Below, in pieces: positions 35,311 through 42,830 of a DNA stretch of 64,000 nt. This DNA is from Rummeliibacillus pycnus_A (GTDB taxonomy: Bacteria > Bacillota > Bacilli > Bacillales_A > Planococcaceae). The translations under genes and the position numbers were made by a program. How positions within the stretch are numbered: the first letter of the stretch is position 1; each line of letters begins with the position of its first letter. Location of the stretch: positions 1,488,001 to 1,552,000 of the forward strand of contig NZ_CP132291.1 of assembly GCF_044359855.1 (NCBI RefSeq). The letters run 5' to 3'. Below the pieces are notes generated by a model, which was given only the letters and a program-made list of their open reading frames with translations, was not told the DNA's origin and did no database searches.

Positions 35311-35583
35311 TTATCGACTTTTCACAAGTAGATCAACAGCTTCTTTTATAAGCGTTTCTCTGTCCTTATCTTGAAGCTTTTGATCATCAGACATACAATG
35401 TACTAAATTAGTGCTCACTATAAGACCTATTGTACGATCGATAGCTGAACGTGAAGCCGATAATTGTGTTATTACATCTTTACAATCTTTTTCTTCATCA
35501 ATCATTCGGATGACACCTTTTAACTGTCCTTCAATTCGTTTTAAGCGATTACGAATTTGATCATTGTATTCCATATACTTCAC
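35311..35583 (-). CDS. CsoR/CstR-family repressor, persulfide-sensor type
   Basis: A 90-residue helical repressor of the CsoR/RcnR family (DUF156). Cys34 and Cys63 have the 29-residue spacing of the family's sensing cysteines. The position of the copper-binding His (25 residues after the first Cys) is Asn59. From family knowledge this Cys/Asn/Cys pattern resembles the persulfide sensor CstR rather than copper-sensing CsoR. The neighbours (two rhodaneses, a glutaredoxin, no copper ATPase or chaperone) agree. AAAGGAG precedes ATG 35583. An operator-like repeat occupies the spacer of its own promoter. Confidence 0.87.
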   Translation of the reverse strand: MKYMEYNDQIRNRLKRIEGQLKGVIRMIDEEKDCKDVITQLSASRSAIDRTIGLIVSTNLVHCMSDDQKLQDKDRETLIKEAVDLLVKSR

Positions 35584-35627
35584 TCCTTTACATCCATAAC
35601 TTATAACTCGTTACGATATTATACCCC

Positions 35628-35654
35628 TTAAGGTACCCTGTCAAGAATATCGGA
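35628..35654 (-). promoter_or_regulatory. Promoter of the cstR-like gene, short spacer
   Basis: Minus-strand -35 TTGACA (35649-35654) and -10 TATAAT (35628-35633), both consensus, but with a 15-nt spacer filled by the operator-like repeat. Confidence 0.65.
35631..35646. promoter_or_regulatory. CstR/CsoR-type operator 1
   Basis: ATACCCCTTAAGGTAC, an inverted repeat with TACC/GGTA arms of the 16-bp ATACCN(6)GGTAT type. It overlaps the -10 and spacer of the repressor gene promoter. Confidence 0.65.
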
Positions 35655-35779
35655 TAAAGTGAAACTGCTATCAATTGTTTTTTTCATCATCCCCACTAAA
35701 AAAGAACTTAGTTTAATTTCGCCACGTCATGTGGCAACAACTGAGTGTCCAATATCCTGTTGCAACCAACCAGTCTTTT

Positions 35780-35846
35780 ACGGGCAGTTATCCCACTCCT
35801 TTCTTCTTCGTTCTCTCAATCTTGTGGTGGGGGTCTAACTGCCTGT
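35780..35846. repeat. Imperfect 20-21-bp inverted repeat
   Basis: ACGGGCAGTTATCCCACTCC (35780-35799) is largely complementary to the segment at 35826-35846, with a 26-nt loop. It lies between the two divergent promoters and has no T-tract of a classic terminator. It may be a dispersed Bacillales intergenic repeat. Confidence 0.5.
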
Positions 35847-35870
35847 TAATGCGGGATAAAAACAAATAAC

Positions 35871-35899
35871 TTGAAATAATATACCCCTAGTAGTATATT
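35871..35899 (+). promoter_or_regulatory. Sigma-A promoter of the glutaredoxin-rhodanese operon
   Basis: TTGAAA (35871-35876) and TATATT (35894-35899) with 17-nt spacing. Operator-like repeats lie in the spacer and just downstream. Confidence 0.68.
35881..35896. promoter_or_regulatory. CstR/CsoR-type operator 2
   Basis: ATACCCCTAGTAGTAT, with ATAC/GTAT arms and a C-run, located between the -35 and -10 of the glutaredoxin promoter. Confidence 0.6.
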
Positions 35900-35903
35900 A
35901 TAA

Positions 35904-35919
35904 ATACCTAATAGGGTAT
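35904..35919. promoter_or_regulatory. CstR/CsoR-type operator 3
   Basis: ATACCTAATAGGGTAT, with perfect ATACC/GGTAT arms spaced by 6 bp, at the inferred transcription start. Confidence 0.7.
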
Positions 35920-36016
35920 GCAAAAACCATATTAAAATTAGCTGATTTTACTAAAATTGATGCTAAGTTTATAAAATTATATTCCATTTATAAAAAAACG
36001 AGAGGAATTGAGATTA

Positions 36017-36286
36017 ATGAGGGAAATAGATGTGACGATCTATTCAACTAATAACTGTGGATATTGTGAATTGATGAAGAATTTCTTGCATGAACAAAAC
36101 ATTGAATACAAGGTCATCAATATTCACCACAATCCCGATATGGCGCAATATTTAATGCAACAAACAGGACGCCTCGGGGCACCTCAAACATCGATTAATG
36201 GTGAATGGGTGCTTGGTTATGATCCAAATACAGCGATGAAAATAATTGAAAAATCTAAACGCTTTTCAACAATGAATGGAGACTAA
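36017..36286 (+). CDS. Glutaredoxin-like protein (CGYC)
   Basis: An 89-residue thioredoxin-fold protein with the dithiol motif CGYC near residues 14-17, followed by the family's cis-Pro region (GAPQTSINGEWVLGYD). ATG 36017 is chosen because AGAGGAA ends 9 nt upstream; a TTG at 36008 abuts that site. It is the first gene of an operon with a membrane-anchored rhodanese (3-nt gap), divergent from the CstR-like gene. A role in reducing persulfides or mixed disulfides is inferred. Confidence 0.88.
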   Translation: MREIDVTIYSTNNCGYCELMKNFLHEQNIEYKVINIHHNPDMAQYLMQQTGRLGAPQTSINGEWVLGYDPNTAMKIIEKSKRFSTMNGD

Positions 36287-36289
36287 AAA

Positions 36290-36643
36290 ATGGAATGGAT
36301 AGTTATATTACTTGTTGTTGTCGTCTTTTTCTACTTCCGTACGAAAACAGCAAAAGGTGTAAAAAATATTTCAACACAAGATTTAAAAGGAATGCTACAA
36401 AGTAAAGATAAACAATTCATTGATGTGCGCACACCTGGAGAATATAAAGCTCGGCATATTTCAGAATTTAAAAATATTCCACTTGATCAACTGCCAGCCA
36501 AAATAAGTACACTAAACAGTGATAAGGCTATCGTTGTTATTTGCCAAAGTGGTATGCGTAGCTCTCGTGCAGCAGGTATTTTAGCAAAAGCAGGCTTCCA
36601 GAACGTATATAATGTCAAAGGTGGCATGAGCCGCTGGTCATAA
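36290..36643 (+). CDS. Membrane-anchored rhodanese 2 (YqhL-like)
   Basis: A 117-residue protein with one N-terminal transmembrane helix (about residues 3-16) and a rhodanese domain with FIDVRTPGEYKARHI and the active loop CQSGMRSSRA (catalytic Cys near residue 84). The orientation is not fixed by sequence, but the domain is likely cytoplasmic. Second gene of the glutaredoxin operon. Similar proteins are widespread in Bacillales as YqhL/YtwF types. Confidence 0.88.
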   Translation: MEWIVILLVVVVFFYFRTKTAKGVKNISTQDLKGMLQSKDKQFIDVRTPGEYKARHISEFKNIPLDQLPAKISTLNSDKAIVVICQSGMRSSRAAGILAKAGFQNVYNVKGGMSRWS

Positions 36644-36651
36644 ATTTCAAT

Positions 36652-36694
36652 CCATAAGTTATGTTATAATGACGCATAACTTATGGATTTTTTT
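36652..36694 (+). terminator. Terminator of the glutaredoxin-rhodanese operon
   Basis: CCATAAGTTATG (36652-36663) pairs with CATAACTTATGG (36675-36686) and ATTTTTTTG follows. Confidence 0.85.
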
Positions 36695-36711
36695 GTAGAG
36701 AGGAGTAATGC

Positions 36712-37530
36712 TTGTTGAAGCTAATATCTATATGCCCAAGTAATACTGAAATTTTAGCCTATTTAGGGCTTGAAGAAAGTATTATTGCGGTTGATGACTA
36801 TTCTGATTGGCCTGCTAGTATTGAAGATTTGCCTAAATTAGGACCTGATTTATCAATTGATATGGATCAACTTGAAAAGTTGGAGCCCGATTTAGTCTTA
36901 GCCTCGTTAAGTGTACCAGGCATGGAGAAAAATGTGGCTGAATTAGAACGGAGAGGTATTCCTCATATCGTATTAAATCCCAATAGTTTAGCAGAAATTG
37001 CAGAGGATCTAAGAGTAGTGGCACAGGCCTGTCACATTCCAGACCAAGGTATGACGAGGGCTTCTCAATTTGAAGATTTTATCAACCATATGCGAACAAT
37101 CGCAAAAGGCTGTACCGAGTTTCCTTCTTGTTATTGGGAATGGTGGCCAAATCCTATCTTTACCCCAGGACATGTAAATTGGCTGACAGAAATTAGTGCT
37201 ATTGCTGGAGGTCGTAATCTATTTCAAGATGTAGAGCTTGCCAGTGTACAAACTGATTGGGAAGACATTCGTTTGCGCAATCCCGATTATATTTTTCTAG
37301 CATGGGTTGGAGTGCCATATGAACGAGTTAAACCTTCTCTAATTATGAAAAGACCAGGTTGGCCTGAGTTGTCTGCAATTGTAAATAGTCGCTTGCATGT
37401 AATGGAAGAGTGGCTCTATTGTCGACCATCCCCTCGCTTGTTAGAAGGGGCATTGAAATTAGCACAAATCTTACATCCTGACAAATACAATAATTTAGAG
37501 CTCCCTGAATGGATTGGTAAAATAAAATAG
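36712..37530 (+). CDS. BtuF-like cobalamin-binding-type protein without signal peptide
   Basis: A 272-residue protein of the periplasmic-binding-protein-like II/BtuF superfamily (ABC-type solute binding). It starts directly with the mature fold, LISICPSNTEILAYLGLEESIIAVDDYSDWP, and has no signal sequence or lipobox, so it is predicted cytosolic. No permease or ATPase gene lies nearby. It ends in a helical domain with WWPNPIFTPG and RPSPRLLEGA. The start is TTG 36712 or TTG 36715 after AGGAG. The family in Bacillaceae is usually called cobalamin-binding protein; ligand and role unproven. Confidence 0.78.
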   Translation: MLKLISICPSNTEILAYLGLEESIIAVDDYSDWPASIEDLPKLGPDLSIDMDQLEKLEPDLVLASLSVPGMEKNVAELERRGIPHIVLNPNSLAEIAEDLRVVAQACHIPDQGMTRASQFEDFINHMRTIAKGCTEFPSCYWEWWPNPIFTPGHVNWLTEISAIAGGRNLFQDVELASVQTDWEDIRLRNPDYIFLAWVGVPYERVKPSLIMKRPGWPELSAIVNSRLHVMEEWLYCRPSPRLLEGALKLAQILHPDKYNNLELPEWIGKIK

Positions 37531-37566
37531 ATTTCTTCAATATTAGAATAGATAAATCTGAAAAAG

Positions 37567-37608
37567 AAAAATGCCTATACCTGATTGAACAGGATAGGCA
37601 TTTTTTAA
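37567..37608. terminator. Terminator of the BtuF-like gene, possibly bidirectional
   Basis: ATGCCTAT-CCTG (37571-37583) pairs with CAGG-ATAGGCAT (37590-37601) with one bulge, flanked by A-rich and TTTTTT runs. tyrS converges from the right about 130 nt away; that stretch holds no clear element. Confidence 0.8.
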
Positions 37609-37736
37609 TTTGTTACTTTTTTACCTGGTTACACCTACCAGTACGGCGGCTAGCTTTGATCTGCTTCATAATAACTAAACTTATCGGCATCACGCAACTG
37701 GCGCGATTAGACGCTCATCTTGCTAAAAATCAGCTT

Positions 37737-39005
37737 CTAATTAAATTTGACCATGTGGTATTTTTTCTTACCTCGACGAATAATTGAGAATGCATCTTCC
37801 ATGCGGTCTTTTGCATCGATTACGTATTCAAAATCTTTAACTTTTTCACCGTTTACTGAGATTGCACCATTCGTTACATCTTCACGTGCTTGACGTTTAG
37901 AAGATGAAATGTTCGCTTCTACTAATAGATCAACGATATTTTTGTCTTCTTTCGCTACTTCTACTGATGGAACACCTGAGAAAGCCACTTTCATTTCGTC
38001 TACTGAAAGTGATTTTAGGTCACCTGAGAATAAGGCAGAAGTGATACGGAGTGCTTGGTCTAAGCCTTCTTCACCATGAATTTGTTTTGTCATTTCAGCA
38101 GCTAATGTTTTTTGAGCTTCTCTTAAATGTGGTTCTGTTTCCACTTTTTCTTCTAAAGCTTCAATTTCAGAACGAGTTAAGAATGTGAAGATTTTCAAGT
38201 ATTTCACAACATCTGCATCTGCAGTGTTTAACCAGAATTGGTAGAACTCGTATGGAGAAGTTTTTTCAGCGTCTAACCAAACTGCTCCACCAGCTGTTTT
38301 ACCGAATTTCGTACCATCAGATTTTGTTACTAATGGAATTGTAATACCAAATGCTTTTGCATCTTCATCATGTGTTTTACGAATCACTTCAAGACCTGTT
38401 GTAATGTTACCCCATTGGTCAGAACCACCCACTTGAATACGTACATCGTAGTTATCGTATAAATGATTAAAATCCATCCCTTGAATTAATGTGTAAGTGA
38501 ATTCAGTGAATGATAAACCTGATTCTAAACGAGATGAAATGGTATCTTTACTTAGCATGTAATTGATATTGATTAATTTACCGTAATCACGTAAAAATTC
38601 GATTGTACTTAGTTTCCCTACCCAATCATAGTTATTGACCAATTGTGCTCCGTTATTATCTTCTGAGAAATCAAAAATACGTTCAAGTTGTGCTTTGATA
38701 CTTGCAACATTGTGATCGATTTGTTCAGCAGTTAATAGGTTTCGTTCTGTAGAGCGTCCTGATGGATCACCAATCATACCTGTTGCACCACCAACAAGAA
38801 GTATCGGACGATGGCCTGCTTGTTGGAAGCGGCGTAATGTTAACATTGGTACAATATGACCAATATGCATTGAATCTGCCGTTGGATCAACACCAACGTA
38901 TAGAGAAACTTTCTCTTCATTCAATAATTTTTCCATACCTTCAGCATCAGTTTGTTGGTATAACAAACCACGCCATTGTAAATCTTCTAATAATGCATTT
39001 GTCAT
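37737..39005 (-). CDS. tyrS: Tyrosyl-tRNA synthetase
   Basis: A class I aminoacyl-tRNA synthetase of 422 residues that charges tRNA-Tyr. Signatures: HIGHIVPML near residue 46, the tyrosine-binding GGSDQWGN near 195, and KFGKT, the KMSKS-loop equivalent, near 233. A C-terminal S4-like RNA-binding domain follows (about 355-422). ATG 39005 follows AGGAGGGA. Controlled by an upstream T-box. Confidence 0.97.
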   Translation of the reverse strand: MTNALLEDLQWRGLLYQQTDAEGMEKLLNEEKVSLYVGVDPTADSMHIGHIVPMLTLRRFQQAGHRPILLVGGATGMIGDPSGRSTERNLLTAEQIDHNVASIKAQLERIFDFSEDNNGAQLVNNYDWVGKLSTIEFLRDYGKLININYMLSKDTISSRLESGLSFTEFTYTLIQGMDFNHLYDNYDVRIQVGGSDQWGNITTGLEVIRKTHDEDAKAFGITIPLVTKSDGTKFGKTAGGAVWLDAEKTSPYEFYQFWLNTADADVVKYLKIFTFLTRSEIEALEEKVETEPHLREAQKTLAAEMTKQIHGEEGLDQALRITSALFSGDLKSLSVDEMKVAFSGVPSVEVAKEDKNIVDLLVEANISSSKRQAREDVTNGAISVNGEKVKDFEYVIDAKDRMEDAFSIIRRGKKKYHMVKFN

Positions 39006-39030
39006 AATATTTCCCTCCTAAAATAGAAAA

Positions 39031-39258
39031 ACGCCCCTGCACAATAAAATGCAGGGACGTTAATTACAAATTTAACGCGGTACCACCCAGCTTGAAGAAT
39101 ACATGATTCTTCCGCTTTAATCGCTTTAACGCAGCGGCTGCGTTCTCGCTCCAAATGTGTAATTCGCGTCCATACTGTGACTAGCTTGCACCAACCGCTA
39201 GCTCTCTAAACAGGGAATATGTTCACTACTGCGCATTCTTCTACGCCAGAAAACTATT
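39031..39258 (-). promoter_or_regulatory. T-box leader of tyrS (specifier UAC, Tyr)
   Basis: The minus strand carries the conserved T-box TGGGTGGTACCGCG (39077-39090) and, just downstream, the terminator ACGTCCCTGC...GCAGGGGCGT (39031-39060) with a TTTTTC run. The Stem I region contains AGAGAG and GGTTGGTGC elements and, in the specifier loop context GAATTACAC, a TAC codon at 39159-39161. Uncharged tRNA-Tyr would stabilise the antiterminator and permit tyrS expression. Confidence 0.93.
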
Positions 39259-39264
39259 ATGACT

Positions 39265-39292
39265 ATTGTACTTCATTTTAAATAGTTGTCAA
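39265..39292 (-). promoter_or_regulatory. Sigma-A promoter of the T-box/tyrS unit
   Basis: Minus-strand TTGACA (39287-39292) and TACAAT (39265-39270) with 16-nt spacing. Confidence 0.7.
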
Positions 39293-39320
39293 TAAGTATT
39301 ATTATTGTGGTTTTGTATTA

Positions 39321-39778
39321 TGGTATAATAGACAATATTTTAGAAGGTTATTAGTATCCGTATTGTTTTTATTTGAATCTAAAAGCCAATACTGCTGACT
39401 TTTTTTGAAAATAAGCAAAAACGCGGATAAAACTGCGAATAAATGGAATAAAATCCATAAAAAGAGGTAAAATTTAATCATATGACTATTCTATTTTTCA
39501 AATAGCTGTGCTTATTATTTTGTTACATACTCAATTTTGGATGCTTATTCTATTGTTCTTAGCAACAAGCTGACTACAATTTGAATAACCTTATACTCCA
39601 TGATCTTAACTTAGACATAGTATGCTACTCCAAATAGTAGCCACATGGAAATAGACCATTGTCGGATGCAACAATGGTTATTTCTTCGAAAACATTTAAA
39701 GGAGGTAGGCCAACTGTCAAAAGCGCACCATCCTATCTTTATGATTATAGAGATATAGATTTTTGACATTGGTCGTGT
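39321..39778 (+). promoter_or_regulatory. Long leader of the class A PBP gene
   Basis: TGGTATAAT at 39321-39329 is an extended -10 promoter. About 440 nt separate it from the PBP start. The leader contains CTACT/AGTAG (39625-39640) and a perfect ACCATTGT/ACAATGGT hairpin (39655-39678), then a strong AAAGGAGG (39698-39705) that is about 73 nt from the annotated ATG and precedes only a very short CTG-initiated frame. The function of this leader is unknown. Confidence 0.5.
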
Positions 39779-42568
39779 ATGATCGAAAAGATGAAAGAAT
39801 GGATAGCCAATATAAATCAAAAGCTCGATGAATTATCAAGAACAACATGGATGAAATATTTCCGCATTTCATCTAGCGTTATCTGGAACTTATTATTAAT
39901 CTTCATCATCTTTGTTGTAATGGGTACAGTATTTGTCGGCTCGATTGGTGCTGGTTACTTTGCTTCACTTGTAAAGGATGAACCTTTACGATCAAAAGCT
40001 GAAATGCGAAGTGCAATCTTCAATTACGATGAAACCAGTACACTCTATTTTGCTAGCAATAAGTATCTCGGGAAAATGCGTACAGACCTGGAGCGTCAAG
40101 AGACAACTTTGAAGCAAATTTCGCCAAATGTCATAAACGCCGTTCTTGCTACAGAGGATGAATATTTCTATCAACATAAGGGAATTGTCCCAAAAGCAGT
40201 ATTTCGAGGTCTTTTGCAAGATGTTAGTAACTCAAACAACCAAACAGGCGGGTCAACCTTAACACAGCAATTGATCAAAAACCAAATCTTAACTAATGAA
40301 GTTTCTTATGAACGAAAAGCAAAAGAATTACTTCTAGCCATGCGTTTGGAACATTTTATGACAAAGGATGAAATTTTAGAGGCTTATCTAAATGTTATTC
40401 CATATGGTCGAAATTCAAGTGGTCGCAATATTGCTGGGGTTGAAACTGCTGCTGAAGGGATATTTAACAAAAGCGCTAAGGATTTAAACTTAGCTCAATC
40501 AGCATATATCGCAGGGATACCTCAATCTCCATATGCGTATACGCCATTTACACAAAAAGGTGTTCTAAAAGACAAAGAGAGTCTTCAACTCGGTATCAAC
40601 AGAATGAAAACTGTTTTATATCGCATGCATGAAACAGGTTATATTTCAGATCAACAATATAAAAAAGCATTAAAATATAATATTACGAAAGATTTCCGAA
40701 AACCGGAAATTCGACCTGAAGAAAAATATCCATACGTAACATACGAAATTGAAAGCCGCGCAAAAGATATTATGGCAGAAATTTTAGCGAAGAAAGATGG
40801 CATCGACGCTGATCGCTTAAAAAATGAGCCGAAACTAAAAGGAAAGTATGTAATCCTGGCGGACCGTGAATTACGTTCTAAAGGATATAAAATTTATTCT
40901 ACAATTGATAAACAAATGTATGACTCCATGCAAAAGGTGAAAGATAATTTCCCTTATTACGGTACAACCTTTACTAAACAGGTAACCGATCCAGAGACTG
41001 GAAAAGTAAGCACTGTCAATGATCCAGTTCAAGTTGGTAGTATTGTAATTGAGAACAAAACAGGTAAAATTTTAAGTTTCATTGGTGGTCGTGATTATAA
41101 TTTAGAAGCAACGAATCATGCAACTCATGCTGAACGTTCCAATGGTTCTACAATGAAACCTTTACTTGTATATGCACCAGCTATTGAATATGGTGTTATT
41201 GGCGCTGGTAGTCCCGTAGCAGACGTGAAATTTAGTATACCTGGGTGGTCACCATCTAACTATACTGAAACAGATGAGAGAGGATTGATTTCAGCTCGTG
41301 AAGCATTAAAGGATTCACAAAACTTGCCAGCTATTCGTTTATATGCTCAAATCATCAATCGTCGACCAGCAAACTTACTAGTCAAGAATGGTTTTACGAG
41401 CTTAACTCCAGATGACTACACCAACTACGCTACTTCTATTGGTGCATTAAAAACTGGCGTTACTGTTGAAGAAAATACCAATGCATACGCAACATTTGCA
41501 AATGAAGGTAAATTCGTTGATTCCTATATGATTTCTAAAATTGTTGATAACAAAGGCCATATAGTATACCAACACAAGTCAAAAGCAAAACAAGTTTATA
41601 GTAAACAAACAGCGTATATTACAACAGATATGCTTAGAGATGTTTTAAAACAAGGTACAGGTACAACAGCTAATAGCAATTTAAAATTCCGTGCAGATTT
41701 TGCTGCTAAAACCGGTACTTCTCAACAATATAATGATGTATGGCTAGTCGGTTACAATCCAGATATCTCTTTAGGCGTTTGGATGGGATACGATCAACCT
41801 AAAACTTTGTATCAAGGTAATGGTATTTATGGTCAACCAAGTACTCGTATAAACCTAATGTGGGCTCGTTTGATGAATGCAGTATACGATACGAATCCAA
41901 AGCTAGCTACAGCAAATGGTAAAACCTTCAAACAGCCGTCTGGTGTTGTTAGCCGAACATTCTGCGGTATTACAGGTCATGCATATACAAGTGCATGTGC
42001 TGGAAATGCACGAACAGATTTATTTAACGCAAACGTCATGCTACCAGGTGCTGAAACAGCATTTGCTGGCGGTGGTTTAACTGATGCATTTAAGCAAAGT
42101 ATGCTAAGTCCATTTGGTGGAGATTATTCAAAACTATTCGGTGCTAAAGCGAAAGCAGAAGAGGAAAAAAAGAAGGTAAAAGAACAGAAAAAGAAAGTAA
42201 CTGAAAATAATACTAGAAACCCGAATACCAACAACAATTCGAATAACGCAAATAGCTCTGGTAATCCAACCAACTCGAATGGCTCAAATAATTCGAATAG
42301 TAATGCGGGTAATTCAAATTCAGGTAACAAGAACAATAATAATAATTCTAATAACAACTCGAATGGCTCAGGTAACTCAGGTAACTCAGGTAACTCGGGT
42401 AACTCAGGTAACTCGGGTAACTCGGGTAACTCAGGTAACTCGGGTAACTCGGGTAACTCGGGTAACTCGGGTAACTCGGGTAACTCGGGTAACTCGGGTA
42501 ACTCAGGATCTGATGGTTCCAACAATAATGGAGGCCAAGGCAATGATACTGGTTCAAATGGTGAATAA
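39779..42568 (+). CDS. Class A penicillin-binding protein (PBP1A/1B, PonA-like)
   Basis: A bifunctional peptidoglycan synthase of 929 residues. Order: cytoplasmic tail, one transmembrane helix (about 36-60), a GT51 glycosyltransferase with catalytic Glu126 in ATEDEYFYQHKGI, and a transpeptidase domain with Ser457 of STMK, SQN, and KTG at about 644-646. A low-complexity Lys/Asn-rich then (GNS)n tail follows (from about 780). The nearest class is PonA. ATG 39779 has no good ribosome-binding site directly upstream. It lies between tyrS and acsA, where B. subtilis has no such gene as far as I recall. Confidence 0.93.
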   Translation: MIEKMKEWIANINQKLDELSRTTWMKYFRISSSVIWNLLLIFIIFVVMGTVFVGSIGAGYFASLVKDEPLRSKAEMRSAIFNYDETSTLYFASNKYLGKMRTDLERQETTLKQISPNVINAVLATEDEYFYQHKGIVPKAVFRGLLQDVSNSNNQTGGSTLTQQLIKNQILTNEVSYERKAKELLLAMRLEHFMTKDEILEAYLNVIPYGRNSSGRNIAGVETAAEGIFNKSAKDLNLAQSAYIAGIPQSPYAYTPFTQKGVLKDKESLQLGINRMKTVLYRMHETGYISDQQYKKALKYNITKDFRKPEIRPEEKYPYVTYEIESRAKDIMAEILAKKDGIDADRLKNEPKLKGKYVILADRELRSKGYKIYSTIDKQMYDSMQKVKDNFPYYGTTFTKQVTDPETGKVSTVNDPVQVGSIVIENKTGKILSFIGGRDYNLEATNHATHAERSNGSTMKPLLVYAPAIEYGVIGAGSPVADVKFSIPGWSPSNYTETDERGLISAREALKDSQNLPAIRLYAQIINRRPANLLVKNGFTSLTPDDYTNYATSIGALKTGVTVEENTNAYATFANEGKFVDSYMISKIVDNKGHIVYQHKSKAKQVYSKQTAYITTDMLRDVLKQGTGTTANSNLKFRADFAAKTGTSQQYNDVWLVGYNPDISLGVWMGYDQPKTLYQGNGIYGQPSTRINLMWARLMNAVYDTNPKLATANGKTFKQPSGVVSRTFCGITGHAYTSACAGNARTDLFNANVMLPGAETAFAGGGLTDAFKQSMLSPFGGDYSKLFGAKAKAEEEKKKVKEQKKKVTENNTRNPNTNNNSNNANSSGNPTNSNGSNNSNSNAGNSNSGNKNNNNNSNNNSNGSGNSGNSGNSGNSGNSGNSGNSGNSGNSGNSGNSGNSGNSGNSGNSGSDGSNNNGGQGNDTGSNGE
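42371..42505 (+). repeat. Tandem 9-bp repeat (15 copies) encoding (GNS)n in the PBP tail
   Basis: Fifteen uninterrupted copies of GGTAACTC(A/G), each coding Gly-Asn-Ser. Copies differ only at the last base (TCA versus TCG). The array is in frame and lies near the C-terminus; an Asn-rich spacer precedes it. Such arrays are prone to copy-number change. Confidence 0.95.
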
Positions 42569-42573
42569 AAATT

Positions 42574-42607
42574 AGAGAGTGAGATATCCATCTCACTCTT
42601 TTTTTGT
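42574..42607 (+). terminator. Terminator of the PBP gene
   Basis: AGAGTGAGAT (42576-42585) pairs with ATCTCACTCT (42590-42599) followed by TTTTTTG. Confidence 0.9.
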
Positions 42608-42663
42608 TGGAAATTCATGAAAATTAAAGCTAAGATTCATGTGGATTCATAAAAGTAGACAAC

Positions 42664-42708
42664 GAAAAAGGCATCTCAATAGTCTCCCCTCAACTTTGAG
42701 ATGCCCTT
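42664..42708 (-). terminator. Terminator of acsA
   Basis: GGCATCTCAA (42670-42679) pairs with TTGAGATGCC (42696-42705); the minus strand continues TTTTTCG. The 42709-42830 stretch up to the acsA stop holds nothing else evident. Confidence 0.8.
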
Positions 42709-42830
42709 TAATTATTCAGACATGTTGCTCAAAGAACATGTCTACTTTTTATAAGAAATATACCCCTTTATTTTTTATCCCCATTACACGCAAACAATAG
42801 CTAGTCCAATATTAGACTCTTAAAATACTA

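Noticed and set aside
35311..35583. Copper-sensing CsoR assignment
   Set aside because: The His ligand is Asn and no copper transport gene is nearby, so the persulfide-sensor type is preferred.
39601..39700. A second T-box or riboswitch ahead of the PBP gene
   Set aside because: No T-box consensus TGGNACCGCG and no terminator T-tract was found; only isolated hairpins.
42279..42575. Plus-strand out-of-frame reading of the PBP tail with TRV/TQV repeats
   Set aside because: Shifted reading of the same tandem repeat inside the PBP gene.
42124..42618. Long open frame on the minus strand opposite the PBP tail, coding ELP/YPS-type repeats
   Set aside because: It is the antisense reading of the 9-bp tandem repeat; it has no ribosome-binding site and no family similarity.
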